In this document: one piece after another, positions 50,801 through 59,783 of the stretch
Layout: the number at the start of each line of letters is the position of its first letter
How positions within the stretch are numbered: the first letter of the stretch is position 1
Source of the DNA: Amphibalanus amphitrite
Taxonomy: Eukaryota > Arthropoda > Thecostraca > Balanomorpha > Balanidae
Assembly (NCBI RefSeq): GCF_019059575.1
Contig: NW_024882202.1
Coordinates: 248,001-312,000, forward strand
Reading direction: 5' to 3'
DNA length: 64,000 nt
Notes under the pieces: model-generated
What the model saw: the letters and a program-made list of their open reading frames with translations, nothing else
What the model was told of the DNA's origin: nothing
The model's database searches: none
Position numbers and translations under genes: made by a program

Positions 50801-52337
50801 GAAAAATTGGTTTACTTATATCCGTCAGTTTGCCAGGTTTCCCAGACAGGAAAGAGTCGTGTTATGTGCTTATGCTGCCGTGATGTGTCAGTGATGTGCC
50901 TTCTGACGTTGGACCCACCTGTAGAAGACGTCGCCGGCGCCCCTCGTGTCCACGTCAGAGTACAGAGGCGCAATCAGCGGGTAGTCCAGAGGAAACGGCA
51001 CGTTGTAAAAGTTCGGCAGCTCCGTCATAAAGGACAGCAAGCCGTTGCTGTTTATCTGAAAACGAAACCAACAGAAATGTTACAGCAGAGCTATAGTTGT
51101 ATGTCATCTTGCTTTCATCCATTGTCATACACCATTGGTTCCCAACATACTCTCCGATGCTTCCATACTTTATCCCCAGCGCAAGGCAATCGGCGTTCAT
51201 GCTCATGTTATTTATTCGGCACAACTTGATTTAAACAAACATGAAACACCTAATGAATTGCAGCACGTAGGGCACCGGGCACACAGGCGCTTCGCACGCG
51301 TTATATAACACTCAGTGAACACTGTCCATTTAGTACAAGACCTTCCTTACATAATTGGTCCACCCGAACCAAAATTTTCCGGACAAAAAGGGAGTTACAT
51401 GTTAAAGATTTAGAAATGATGACTTTGGTCCTGATTCAGATTTCGTCATTAGTTCGCAGTGTCAATCCTAAACGCCCAAAAAGACTTCAGAACAGTACAG
51501 AGCAATACATCTGAGGAATGGACTATACCGCGTATTGGTATTGTCGCAGACCGCAGTCCTGGGTGTCTATGCTGAATTTTATCGGTGTCACGGCAGTAGA
51601 CGGGATGGCGCAGTACGCCTGGAGGATAGGCTGTACCGCCGGTCCCATCTTTACCTACACCGGCACGCCTGGAAGCTAGGCTGTACCGCGATACGAGTCA
51701 ATATCAGAATGAAGCGTTTCGCCTGGAGAATAGGCTGTGCCTCCGATACGACAGCCAACATCAGAATAAAGCGGTACAGCCGGCCCTGGGGTATGGGCTT
51801 TGCCCGTGTGCCGCCGATACCGCCATCAGATACGCCTGGAGGATAGACTGTGCCGTTAGAGCCAGTGATTGACCGGTAAGAGACAGAGATTGCCACTGTC
51901 AATGGCCAATGCTAACGCCGGCGTGCTTGGGTCAGCGTGCTTTTGGCATGTTAGTGCCTATTGCCAGTTCTGAAGAGGCAAAAAAATGAATCATGTTTGA
52001 TATTCTCTTCTAATGCTATTGATGTTGAAGGAACCTCACCTATAAACACGTCAACATTGCAAGTGCTCTACCGCTTCTCAAGAATGAATACGAAGTTCCC
52101 ACGCCGGGGAAGTCCACGTCTACTCACATACGCTCCGCTGTACTCCTGTTTGTAGAACAACAGCGGCGTGGTGAACTTGAGCGCGGGACTGGAGATCTCG
52201 TCCTTCTTGGGCAGCACATCGTCATACACCTCGGCACCGTACGGGAAAAACTCGCTCTTGGGGATCCCATGCGCACCAATCACCAACAGCAGCACCACCA
52301 CGGGGGCCAGCGGGCGTCCCGGCCACAGCACACCCAT
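23607..52337 (-). CDS. nid: Nidogen (entactin), 34 exons, about 1,725 codons
   Basis: Nidogen is a secreted basement-membrane glycoprotein linking laminin and collagen IV networks. Exons, 5' to 3' on the minus strand: 52337-52128, 51055-50919, 43193-43052, 42742-42534, 42243-42143, 41144-41004, 40821-40588, 40264-40064, 39680-39538, 39373-39292, 39109-39013, 38710-38523, 38249-38097, 37211-37083, 36115-35969, 35670-35524, 34993-34874, 34374-34228, 33971-33852, 33448-33302, 33010-32891, 32574-32351, 31925-31835, 31532-31338, 30906-30645, 30366-30255, 29964-29826, 29534-29397, 29056-28946, 28723-28552, 27044-26872, 26562-26454, 26280-26162, 23824-23607. Every junction has AG/GT and matching phase; the total of 5,178 nt is divisible by three. 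Domain order is signal peptide, NIDO (about 70-267), EGF (268-313), G2F (314-533), EGF array (534-1380), YWTD propeller (1390-1653), EGF. The array makes it longer than the human and fly proteins. The 3' end is uncertain (see last exon). Confidence 0.93.
24634..24704 (-). repeat. tRNA-like unit, decayed
   Basis: On the minus strand an A-box-like TAGCGTCGAGGTTGGG and a B-box-like GAGTTCGAGCC are spaced as in a tRNA, but the acceptor stem does not pair. It lies in the last recognised nidogen intron, about 95 bp from a second tRNA-like unit in the opposite orientation. Confidence 0.45.
24799..24885 (+). repeat. tRNA-like unit with A and B boxes
   Basis: GTCCCGGTAGCTCAGTCGGT gives a good A box, and GGGTTCGAAAC about 50 bp later a good B box. 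The anticodon arm is overlong and the acceptor stem does not pair, so this is better read as a tRNA-derived SINE head than as a tRNA gene. Confidence 0.5.
26162..29534 (-). CDS. nid: Nidogen exons 28-33: LDLR class B (YWTD) beta-propeller
   Basis: Six exons (29534-29397, 29056-28946, 28723-28552, 27044-26872, 26562-26454, 26280-26162) encode the laminin-binding propeller. YWTD-type repeats read IFWSD, VYWTD, IYWADW, LCWTD and IYWTDW, with the usual [10 protein letters not shown] and PNSLAIDF strand motifs between them. The intron between 28552 and 27044 carries a TTAA-flanked mobile element, and the end of exon 32 is duplicated just downstream of its donor. Confidence 0.92.
26421..26475 (-). 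repeat. Duplicated 3' edge of exon 32
   Basis: The last about 20 coding bases of nidogen exon 32 (coding WTDWNE) recur in the intron 13 bases after the donor, at about 26421-26440. Confidence 0.7.
27334..28503. mobile_element. TTAA-flanked element in nidogen intron 30
   Basis: Both termini start CCCGCGCGGGGCTGGGG and run into a poly-G/TAAATTTTACC block, inverted relative to each other. TTAA flanks each side (27330-27333 and 28504-28507). Length is 1,170 bp. The right end carries an extra copy of the terminal motif. The middle is AT-rich with a TGACC tandem repeat. There is no transposase. The right end lies only about 50 bp from the donor of exon 30. Confidence 0.75.
27990..28336. repeat. 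TGACC/TTGACC pentamer arrays
   Basis: Three blocks of TGACCT and TTGACC repeats at about 27996-28023, 28138-28173 and 28312-28336 lie within the TTAA-flanked element. A shorter block of the same motif occurs at about 57970-57988, which suggests a dispersed family. Confidence 0.7.
29826..39109 (-). CDS. nid: Nidogen exons 11-27: long EGF-like array
   Basis: Seventeen exons encode successive EGF-like modules. Exon 12 (38710-38523) holds a calcium-binding EGF ([12 protein letters not shown]). Exons 15-21 are of two sizes only. The 147-bp type has DCGPNAEC and a tail ending AVLC or similar; the 120-bp type has CHEHAEC and QCVCN-GYIGDG. All are phase 1-1, so they can be added or lost without breaking the frame. 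Exon 22 (32574-32351) ends in a Pro/Glu-rich linker and exon 24 (31532-31338) in an acidic linker rich in Glu and Gly. Exon 25 (30906-30645) carries two modules. No thyroglobulin type-1 module was recognised. Confidence 0.9.
30861..31043 (-). repeat. 61-bp tandem triplication of the exon 25 acceptor edge
   Basis: Three consecutive copies, two of them intronic, contain the pyrimidine tract, the CCAG acceptor and about 40 bases of the start of nidogen exon 25. The copies diverge from the exon at GGTGACG. Only the acceptor nearest the exon body keeps the frame. Confidence 0.85.
31900..32140 (-). repeat. Three copies of the exon 23 acceptor edge
   Basis: The start of nidogen exon 23 (coding RLDSTCVF) with its upstream acceptor tract is repeated at about 32007-32065 and, more diverged, at about 32079-32136 in the intron. 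Confidence 0.8.
32582..32705. repeat. CAGTCACAG repeat in nidogen intron 21
   Basis: Short irregular CAGTCACAG repeat beginning just upstream of the exon 22 acceptor. Confidence 0.7.
33430..33625 (-). repeat. Three copies of the exon 20 acceptor edge
   Basis: The segment spanning CCCCACAG and the first codons of nidogen exon 20 recurs at about 33512-33560, nearly identical, and in a degraded form at about 33590-33625. Confidence 0.75.
34459..34673. mobile_element. 215-bp TA-flanked MITE in nidogen intron 17
   Basis: The left end CGGCCCTCCAG followed by AGTGGTTGGTT, and the inverted equivalents at the right, are flanked by TA on both sides (34457-34458 and 34674-34675). No coding capacity. 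It lies in the intron between exons 34993-34874 and 34374-34228. Confidence 0.65.
39292..40821 (-). CDS. nid: Nidogen exons 7-10: G2F beta-barrel domain
   Basis: Four exons (40821-40588, 40264-40064, 39680-39538, 39373-39292) encode the GFP-like beta barrel that in vertebrate nidogens binds perlecan and collagen IV. Visible landmarks are [39 protein letters not shown], the [15 protein letters not shown] strand, [19 protein letters not shown], and VQFDECPW near its end. Confidence 0.93.
41004..41144 (-). CDS. nid: Nidogen exon 6: first EGF-like domain
   Basis: The exon encodes one EGF-like module ([29 protein letters not shown]) between NIDO and G2F, the expected nidogen position. It is a phase 1-1 exon with six or more cysteines. 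The doubled cysteine in FCCVC is a known variant of EGF modules at this site. Confidence 0.9.
42143..51055 (-). CDS. nid: Nidogen exons 2-5: NIDO domain
   Basis: Four exons (51055-50919, 43193-43052, 42742-42534, 42243-42143) encode the extracellular NIDO domain. Recognisable elements are NSNGLLSF and [21 protein letters not shown] in the first, [12 protein letters not shown] in the second, [20 protein letters not shown] and a [10 protein letters not shown] loop in the third, and a closing cysteine segment (SNCQEAGVY) in the fourth. The 7.7-kb intron between the first two exons hosts the TLNRD1 gene on the other strand. Confidence 0.92.
42325..42540 (-). repeat. Minisatellite built on the exon 4 donor
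   Basis: A repeated GACAGGT-AGT-GGTCAGACACCCCTG-type unit begins exactly at the exon 4 donor and runs about 200 bp into the intron, so donor-like GACAG|GT sequences recur several times. Confidence 0.7.
43185..43300 (-). repeat. Two copies of the exon 3 acceptor edge
   Basis: The acceptor region of nidogen exon 3 (CACCCTGTGGTGCAGAG and following AACGCTGTTACACT) is repeated about 53 bp further into the intron. Confidence 0.65.
46170..46960. repeat. Degenerate GAGGGCCC minisatellite
   Basis: Repeating units of about 25-35 bp around CTCTGAGGGCCC and CACCGGCG fill nearly 800 bp of nidogen intron 2, upstream of TLNRD1. Open frames here are products of the repeat. Confidence 0.8.
47876..47985 (+). 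repeat. 45-bp tandem repeat upstream of TLNRD1
   Basis: A unit starting CCGGCGCCACG occurs at 47876, 47921 and partly at about 47966, each containing CCCCACTCTC-GCAGGG that resembles a splice acceptor. It may mark the end of a 5' leader intron of TLNRD1. Confidence 0.6.
48010..49400 (+). CDS. TLNRD1: Talin rod domain-containing protein 1 (TLNRD1), two exons
   Basis: Exons 48010-48461 and 48764-49400 join in frame (donor GG|gtacgt, acceptor tgccgcag|GTG) to 362 codons, the length I recall for the vertebrate protein. Shared landmarks include [14 protein letters not shown], a CRD motif, [21 protein letters not shown], the TGCSILK segment across the splice, and LVVFATQ with [11 protein letters not shown] near the end. 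TLNRD1 is a cytoplasmic four- plus five-helix protein related to talin rod R7-R8 that dimerises and bundles actin. The gene lies on the opposite strand inside nidogen intron 2. The ATG at 48010 has G at +4 and gives an N-terminal length like the family's; an in-frame ATG at 47887 would add repeat-encoded residues and is less likely. A candidate AATAAA lies at 49861. Confidence 0.9.
49401..50918. other. Nidogen intron 2 downstream of TLNRD1
   Basis: Likely holds the TLNRD1 3' untranslated region (AATAAA at 49861). The 133-codon plus-strand open frame at 50293-50694 shows no recognisable domain and is not called as a gene. Confidence 0.4.
51600..51860. repeat. Degenerate tandem repeat in nidogen intron 1
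   Basis: Four to five copies of a CGCCTGGA-GATAGGCTGT-CC unit with spacing of roughly 55-65 bp. Confidence 0.65.
52128..52337 (-). CDS. nid: Nidogen exon 1: signal peptide and mature N terminus
   Basis: Seventy codons starting at an ATG with G at +4. A hydrophobic stretch ([13 protein letters not shown]) at residues 12-24 is a classic signal peptide, with likely cleavage near residue 24. The following segment with FFPYG and a conserved LLFYKQEY is the N-terminal part typical of nidogens. The donor reads GTAT|gtgagt and leaves phase 0, which fits exon 2. Confidence 0.9.
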
Positions 52338-54903
52338 CGCCGCAGCGTATCGGTCGCGCCAGCAAAGATCACCACCTCACCAGTCGCTCACCCCGGCGCA
52401 CCGCTCGTGGGTCTGTTACCGAGGAGGAGAGGACGCGCGATGGGGGCTCGGTCGCGGCCCGTCTGGACTGCCGAGGTGGTCCAGCAGGACAGGCGCCGTC
52501 TGCCCGCCGGTCCGCCGCTCTCGACTGTATAAACAGAGGGCTCTACGGACGCCGCCGAGCCGCGCCGCGCCGCGCCGCCGCCGACGCGTCGCGAGGTGTA
52601 TAAATAACCGGGTGTCGCCGCGTGGCGGGCCGGGCCGCCGGCGTCGGCCGCATGTCCCTTTTGCTGCCGCCCTCCAGTCCATGGAGGTGTGGCTAGCTAA
52701 GGTACCCATACCCAAGGCTGACGGCTTACATACAGCGCCTGTTGGTTGATCGAGCGCTGAAGGTTTTCAAACTACCTGGAAAATAATGAAGTCACGACTT
52801 GGGAGGATATTAAGAGGGACGGCTGAGAGGAAAAGAGAAAAGAGCAGGCGGTCGGAACTGGCGGTCCCATCTATTGTGACTTGCGGGATGTTACATGTTA
52901 CTGACGGAAGACTGAGTTGTTTGATCAATTTTTGGATATGGCAGTTGGCACGTATTTCACATTTGTTTTACTTTCTCGTACCTATATTGCATACCTACAA
53001 AAAAACATGGAAAGAAATTCTTCCCGCCTCATAGTTCACTGATCACTCCTGATCCCATCTTACTATATATTTTCCGTGCTGGGCCGGCTCGTTGCCGACG
53101 GCACAGTCCCTCGATGACAGAACTGCTCTCGGCCACTCGGCGCCCACTTCCTGTCCGGCTCGTGTCGCAGCTCATCTGGTACGCAGATGTGCGTGTGCGT
53201 CGGTAGCGGTCTCTTTGATCTGGTGCCAGGGGTGCCGCCACGGTACGTCGCCGCTCGCGGCACGCGCCGCCCCTGCCTCAGGCACGCGGCGGCTCAGCAG
53301 ACGTAAATAGCCCGTGGGCACGTCGGTCCTGCAGTGCCGACCGACAGGTACCGCGGTAGAGTCTGACCTTCTGACCCCGATCGGTGCCCGAGGGCTCTCT
53401 ACTGACCGACGGAACACGTGCTGGTCAGATGAAAGAACTCGGAAGGCGGCAAGATGCCAGGCCAGTTCTCGAAAGCGAGGTGTTTGACAGCTCCTTAGCG
53501 GCCAGATCAAAGCCAGGCATGTTTTGTGGCTGGCAGCGCTCGACTTGGCGCCAACATCCTGTCAATTACGAGCTACAAACATCTTCGTAAATAACGTTAA
53601 CTAGCTGGAATGTGCGTGGATAGAGCCATCAAACGGGTGCACAAAGCCGAGTGTTATGGGCGGTATTGGTGGATGTCATGAGGGTATTGCAGGCTAGTCA
53701 AAAACCCTTTTTTAAATAAAAATGGAATGTAAGTATTGCGACGTGGAATGATAAATATATGTCCATTTCGGCAAGGCGCTTTCGGTTTGTTTTTACCCTG
53801 AGATGATGGGATGAGAAAATATGCAAGCTGCTTCAGGAATAGTTGAACTGTCACTGGTGTGCTGCAGCGACTGGCCCGTCTTGGCTGGACAAGCGTATCC
53901 CGCTGAGACAAGCACCCATGATCGCTTAAACGGTCACATCTGGGAATGTTTCAAGTGGAACCGCCTTTCCAGTTGCGTTTCAGTCGTTTTTCCAGCCTAG
54001 GAAGTGGTGTTCATGGATGGGTATGAGTTATTTCTGACGATAAAAAGGACGGATGGGTATGCCACTTCAGCACCAGCGCTATGCCGTATCAAGACTGACG
54101 ATCGTCCATGCAATCAGTAATGTATGTGGTGGTAGAGCGCAGAAGCTCCATACACATGTGGCGCCATCATACGAGAGGTGCTGGGCATAAACGGTAGGGG
54201 GCGCTTAGACCAGATGTTATCCCAAAGTGTTGCCTGATGCCAGGCTTCAGTATCGAGCCGAACTTTAGCTGTATTGGTACGCGTGTAAGTAACGCGGTGT
54301 AGGTTGTGTAGGTACAGACATGCGGAGGGTACCGTCTGATGAAAACCTTAAACGGTTTCCAATTAATACCGATAGGCGACGTTCCTTGGCCGCCCTTTGC
54401 ATTTAGAATAAGACAACTTTAAACGGACTATTACCTATATGAATTCATAAATTGTTGAAAAGTGTCCGCTGCTGGTCAAGAGACAGACTTCATGTTTAAG
54501 AACCGACGAACAGCTAGTGATAACAGTGGTTATAAGTAAAGTTAAAAACTTTTTCCCTTTCCATTGGATTAGGTATCTGAGAGCAATGCCCATTTGCCTA
54601 GTGCAATAAAGAATTGTGTATGCATATGCGTAAGCATCTTTCGTCACTCATCCAATACTGACGGCCAGGCCATGATAAGCCACCTTTAGTTCATGCTTAG
54701 GTGGGCTCTGATTTCACATCCTCGAGTTTCCGCCTCTAATCTTTGTCAGACGTTCCGAGACAACATTGCCCGATATTCAGTGGCACAGTCAACGGCCCGC
54801 GTTTCTTGCTGATATCTTATACGTTGTCTGTTAAAAACGGCAGGCAAGTATCGCCCTGTCTCACCCAACCGTATTGTGCCGAGCCGAGGGAGTCATACCT
54901 GAG

Positions 54904-54943
54904 TGACGTCACACACAGAGTGACGTCACACGGCGTGACGTGA
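54904..54943. promoter_or_regulatory. Cluster of cAMP-response-element-type sites
   Basis: Two perfect palindromes TGACGTCA (54904-54911 and 54921-54928) and a third TGACGTGA (54936-54943) lie within 40 bp, about 420 bp upstream of the bark-like ATG, in the spacer between two divergent genes. CREB/ATF-family bZIP proteins bind this motif in animals. Activity here is inferred. Confidence 0.5.
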
Positions 54944-55269
54944 CGCCGCCGAGAACCATATCAGCTGCGGAGCAGCGGAGCAGCGGCCCGACACACAGAG
55001 TAGAGCGATTGTCGTGTGAGGGGTGAACGGTGGGCGCGCTAACACGCAGGGTCGCAGTGAATGTGGCAGTGACAGTGCTGAGGCGCATAGAACAAGGTGG
55101 TCCAAGAAGCAGTGGGTTTGTGACTGTTGACGGAGGTGATCACGTGGAAGTCTGTGGATGGTGTGCACTGTGGAGTTTTTGAAGATATCCGCGGTTGTGC
55201 GAAGAGTGGTGACCGATTGCGCCACCCTCGTGGGAGCAGTAAGTCAGTGAGCTAATTCAGTGGACTTTC

Positions 55270-55330
55270 AGTCGTTTTGGAGAGATCAAGTGGCGTGGAA
55301 GACTTATTCACGCAGCGCGCCTTTATAAAA
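55270..55330 (+). promoter_or_regulatory. Possible core promoter of the bark-like gene
   Basis: An arthropod-type initiator TCAGTC (A at 55270) with a partial downstream element about 28 bases later, and separately a TATAAAA at 55324-55330, lie just upstream of the ATG at 55358. The TATA box would leave almost no 5' leader, so the initiator looks the better start site. No transcript evidence is available. Confidence 0.25.
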
Positions 55331-55357
55331 GGACCGATCGGAACCCCAACCGGCGCC

Positions 55358-55765
55358 ATGCGTCGCTCGGCGGCGCTAATCCTCCCCCGCCTGCCGGACA
55401 AACTGGTCCGCGGACCGGCCGGTCCACCCTGCAGGACCACCGGTCCCTGTGGACGGACCACCGGTCCCTGTGAACGGACCACCGGTCCCTGTGGACGGAC
55501 CCCTCCGCTCACACGGGCCGTGCTGCTCGCCGTGCCGGCCGTGCTGGCCGTGCTGTCGGCCGTGCCGGCCGTCAGCCGGGCCGACACGGAGGTGGGCGGC
55601 GTGTACTCGAGCGCTGTCCACTGGGACCGGGATCGCGGACCCTACCTGGCCAGCTCTGATGTGCTGATCCTGGCCGGAGGATCCGTGAGCATCGATGCCG
55701 GTGTGACTGTCCGATTCGTTCCCGGAACGGGGGTCACAGTCAGAGGAGGTCGACTCATTGCTGCG
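55358..55765 (+). CDS. First coding exon of a probable bark beetle/anakonda-like protein (partial)
   Basis: The first ATG of the open frame encodes an unusual pre-sequence with three tandem TTGPC repeats, then a hydrophobic stretch (about residues 48-70) ending AVSRA that should act as a signal peptide or anchor. The mature start (TEVGGVYSSAVHWDRDRG, PYLASSDVL, SIDAGVTVRF, GTGVTVRGGRL) has the beta-helix signature seen at the N terminus of bark beetle/anakonda, a large transmembrane protein organising arthropod tricellular junctions. The donor GCG|gtgagt follows at 55766. No further exon was found up to the window end, so intron 1 exceeds 8 kb. The frame is open upstream to 55277 but without an ATG. 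Identity rests on about 60 residues; another right-handed beta-helix protein is possible. Confidence 0.6.
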
Positions 55766-55860
55766 GTGAGTACGCAAGGAGTGGCGGATGATAGGAGTAT
55801 CAGTTGTTTGACGTGTCTCAACTGATTGCCAAACCTCAAGGTGAGGCATGGTTAAATGCC

Positions 55861-56098
55861 GAAAGTGTTTGCCTACCCAAGTGGGTAATGTTTGTATAAT
55901 ATATCGCGAGCAGCTTTTGACTCTTTCGGCATTTAAATCAGAGCGAATTACAACCCTAGACTATTTTATCTATGCAAGGACGTAAGGTGTTTGCATACCC
56001 AAGTGGCTAATGTTTGTATTTTATACCGGCAAGCAGCTGTCAGCTCCTTCGGCATTTGAATCACAGTGAATTGAAACTCTGGACTGTTTTATCTAAAA
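55861..56098. repeat. About 120-bp tandem duplication in the bark-like intron
   Basis: Two adjacent copies share TGTTTGC-TACCCAAGTGG, AATGTTTGTA, CGGCATTT-AATCA and ACTATTTTATCTA-type segments, with around 80% similarity by eye. Confidence 0.75.
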
Positions 56099-57067
56099 GT
56101 CACATTATTGTTTCATGTGCGCATAACTGCTGGCAAACGTGCATGTGTAGCCGTCAATACCATCATTGTCAGGCATACTTCAGCCGCGTGGTGCGACCGT
56201 TGTGATTTGGATTGGCAGTCACGTCCCCTCCCCTCCCCCGCCCCCACCTGGCCTGTCGCCACTGATAACTCACTGATAACCGCTGTGCTGCTACAACGGC
56301 CTGTGGCCCGTGCTCGTGGCAGGGCGGGTGGGTGAGCTGAGCCGTGTGACTCACAGCACTCACACGGCGGGTCGGTGGGGCCTCAGTCTGATTCGGCAGC
56401 GGAATGGGGTTGGGAACTCGATTTTTTAAGAATGCATGACAATGATCAAACTATTTTCACAGAATTTATGGTGCATACCATTGCCTCATAAAATCAATAA
56501 GCTGAGAGAAATGGGGGAAGAAAGATAGGAAACTTGTTTTGAAAAGTTCTTGAAAAAAGATGCTCTTGATGCTGTTACGTCACATGTCACCTTCTGCGGT
56601 TGACAAATAATGGCGCATCTGGCGCACCACAGATTACATGTTATATCAATGGGTGAAAAATGTTGTTTGCTTCACTCTGCCATTCGCGCTGTTTTTAACT
56701 TTAAATTATGCTAAAACATTTACGGATGAAATGTTCAGTGTCAAAAAATAATGTGTCTGCCGTGTACTATATTCCCACTTAACATGAGCGCGTGATAAAC
56801 ATTTTATGTACCTCGAATTTTCAAATGATAAAGATGATGAATCGGAGGATGCTGAAAAGCAAAAGCTCATTCCAATATTTGGACTACTTTACGATTAAAA
56901 TGTTTACATTCCTGTCATCTTATTGATCATTTATTTGTTCTTTTTTATGAAAATAACTTAAGGCGTTGAGAACCGAGGTAATTTCTATCTACCGTGCCTT
57001 AACTTACCAGCAACAGCAATCTATCTACGCCCTACGGTGGCAAGGGAGACTGTGAAAGAAGCGTAAG

Positions 57068-57320
57068 ATGGATTCTAAACAATTCTTTTGTGATATACTG
57101 AAGGGCAAAGTGCAGAGAAGAGCGTACAAGTCCTGTTTTGTGCCAGGCTGTTGCAGTAGCACTTATGAAACTCCGAAAACGATCTTCGCTCATGTCCCGA
57201 ACAACATTACCCTGAGGAGATGATCGTCTGCAATAGCAGGAAGAGCTGATGCAAGTACTTTGAAATCCACTATCAAGTCGGTGCTATTGTTGTAATGATC
57301 ACTGTGAGGTGAGATATTTT
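57068..57320 (+). pseudogene. THAP-domain remnant
   Basis: From ATG 57068 the frame reads 51 codons, including CFVPGCCSSTYETPKTIF and HVPNNITLRR. The C-x4-C pair, the F-x-H-V-P element and the basic tail are those of a THAP zinc finger. The next codon is TGA where THAP domains have the invariant Trp of their R-W motif; the frame after it continues sensibly (SSAIAGRADAS) to another stop and a shifted DHCE near 57300. It is therefore a broken domain, possibly from a P-element-type transposase or a host THAP gene, lying in the bark-like intron. Confidence 0.6.
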
Positions 57321-59039
57321 GTGCAAGGGCTGAGTGTAATGCCCAGGAAATGACCTCCATTCGCCCCCTGACCGGTCAGGGTTATAAAATTTGAGTGGAT
57401 GGCGGTCCGTTTGGGGTTCAGATGTCAATTGTATTTTGTTACTGTCAAACAATACATGTTATGCTGGCAGCGAATGTGTGTAACGTCGTTTTTCGAAGCA
57501 GAAGTTAGAACTGTAACGGCAGAGTGCTTGCTGGTCTCATCGTAAGTATTGTAAGTGTTGTAAGCAAAAGCATTGTCAATATTGTAAGTATTGTGAGCAT
57601 TGATGTATGGTAGATATCACCTCACATGATCTCGGCTCAGATAACCCTCTCCGGTGTCCCTGTCAGTAAATGGCACCTGGATCATTACAGATAAGATAAT
57701 TTGTCATAATTCTTAAAGAATTGGGTGGTTTTGACTCGTTTACTCGAGGTGCAGGTCGCATTTCAATACTTTTCCATAGGCTTGCAATGTAAAGGTCACG
57801 ACTCTGACCTAACCTCAGGTCACAGATCAAAAATTCTGAGATATACAAACGACACATAATGCAGGTACTGTTTTGAAGACTTGATGAGAGGAAATAACTT
57901 CGTGAAAAACTCAAGCTCTGACGTGTTTGCAAACTTTTCTGAGGTGGGGTCAACAAACCCGCTCTGGTTACCTGACCTGACCTGACCCGGCATTTTTTTT
58001 TTTTTTTTGCTGAGATGTGCGCAATGAGCATTTAGGAAAAGTCACCAAATATGAGCTGAATGTCTCGCGGCGTTTGGCAATTGTACAAGAAAATCCTGAA
58101 AGGTCTCCCCGTCCGAAATAGGGTTAATGTGTATATGAAGAGTTGCAGATGCCAAACATACCCAGATCTAAGACTGCAGTTCCCAGCGCCGCTGCAACGT
58201 TTTTAAAACAAACATACATAGGACATACAAACATGTACATAGGATACATAGGATACATAGGATGACAGGCGAATAACCGCTCACGCAAGGAGCGGAGCTC
58301 CGCCCCGTCCAAAGTGGCCAACAAAGCAGAGACAGAGGCAGCATCACATCTTCACTGGCGGATCCAGGGGGGGGGGCCACGGGGGCCATGGCCCCCCCAA
58401 AGGCCTAAAGTGGCCTGTTTGGCCCCCCCCCAAAGCGTCAGAAAAATTGCTAAGAAAATATACCTTGATGGAGGTTTTTAGCCACTTGGTGAAGTAAAGC
58501 TTTCCACAGCATAATATGGAAGCAATATAGTAGCAGTGACGGTCAGTCATCATCATCATCATCATCATATATTTTTTGCATCACATGGGAAGTAAGTAAG
58601 AAATAGAAAACATCAGAAATCAGTGACACAAAGGATCGGTGCAGAAGCCTACCGGCTTAAATTAAAGCACCTTTCCTGAGAAAAAAAAACGAACGAAGCT
58701 AAAGTCGAGCTTGAACAAAACATACAGTACATACAACAGAAAGGAAAGAACACCACCGGATGTGTTAATGATGGATGTTATTACTGATGCGAGTGATTAC
58801 TTTTTTGTTGTGCCACTGGCTGGTCTGGGGACGATGTAATTGTTGAACCGTCTTGTACTGAAGATAAATTTTTGGAACTCAGAGGCAACTCTGAGGCCGC
58901 TGCCGGTGTTTGACTGCCTGTCCCCTGACAGGCAGTCAAAAGTTGCGCGAGCGGAGTCGACCTTAAAAAAAAAGCTGTTGTTGGCACGTGTTTATGGCGC
59001 GGCAGCTGGTAGTTGGCGGTGTTTCGCGTGGTGTGGCAT

Positions 59040-59783
59040 CACTGGCGGATCTGGGGGGGGGGGGGGGCACGGGAGCCTGAGGTGCCCCTGACAGGCCCGT
59101 GGTGCCCTTGCTAGGCCTGTGGTGCCCCTGGACCCTGGCAGGCCTGTGGGACATACCTCTGGCGGGCCTAGGGTGCCCCTGCTAGGCTGCTGATGCCCCT
59201 GGGACCTGACAGGACTGTGGTGCCCCTGACAAGCCTAAAGTGCCCCCAACAGGCCCGTGATGCCCCCGACAGGCCCAAGGTGCCCCTGCGTGATGCCGTG
59301 ATGCCTGCGAGGCCGGTGGTGCCCCCTGCGAGGCCGGTGGGCCCCTGACAGGCCCATGGTGCCCCTGCTAGACCGGTGGTGCCCCTGGCAGGCCTGTGGT
59401 GCCCCTGCTAGGCCGCTGGTGCCCCTGGGCCCTGACAGGACTGTGGTGCCCCTGACAGGCCCAAGGTGCCCCTGCAAGGCCGGTGGTGCCCCTGTAAGGC
59501 CTGTGGTACCCCTGCTAGGCCTCTGGTGTCCCTGACAGGCCCATGGTGCCCCTGCGAGGCCGGCGGCGCCCCTGGCAGGTCTCTGGTGTCCCTGACAGAC
59601 CTGGGGTGCCCCTGACAAGCCTGTGGGGCCCCTCACAGGCCCGTGGTGCCCTTGCTAGGCCTGTGGTGCCCCTGGCGGGCTGGTGGTGCCCCTACTAGGC
59701 CGGTGGTGCCCCTGACAGGCCTGTGGTGCCCCCGGGCACCAAGGGGGTCATGACCCATGTGGCCCCCCTTGGATCTGCCACTG
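59040..59783. mobile_element. Inner hAT-like copy filled by a minisatellite
   Basis: CACTGGCGGATC at 59040 and an inverted GGATCTGCCACTG ending at 59783 bracket about 744 bp, nearly all of it a roughly 20-bp tandem repeat (GGTGCCCCTGACAGGCC and variants, 59085-59750, about 30 units). The 8-bp flanks do not match, so this may be an internal rearrangement rather than a separate insertion. Confidence 0.55.

Larger units (their letters stand above)
52338..55357. other. Head-to-head spacer between nidogen and the bark-like gene
   Basis: About 3 kb separates the two divergent start codons. A GC-rich island covers roughly 52.34-52.70 kb next to nidogen, with TATAAA-type boxes at about 52528 and 52598 in the plus orientation. 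The central 53-54.8 kb is ordinary AT/GC-mixed sequence in which no exon was recognised. The CRE cluster lies near 54.9 kb. Confidence 0.5.
55766..58352 (+). other. Start of the bark-like gene's large intron
   Basis: AT-rich intronic sequence with the 120-bp duplication, the THAP relic and a short GTAAGTATT-type repeat at about 57540-57600. No further exon was recognised. Confidence 0.45.

Noticed and set aside
59235..59636. 133-codon frame of GLSGAPQACQGH-type repeats
   Set aside because: It is the 20-bp minisatellite read in one frame.
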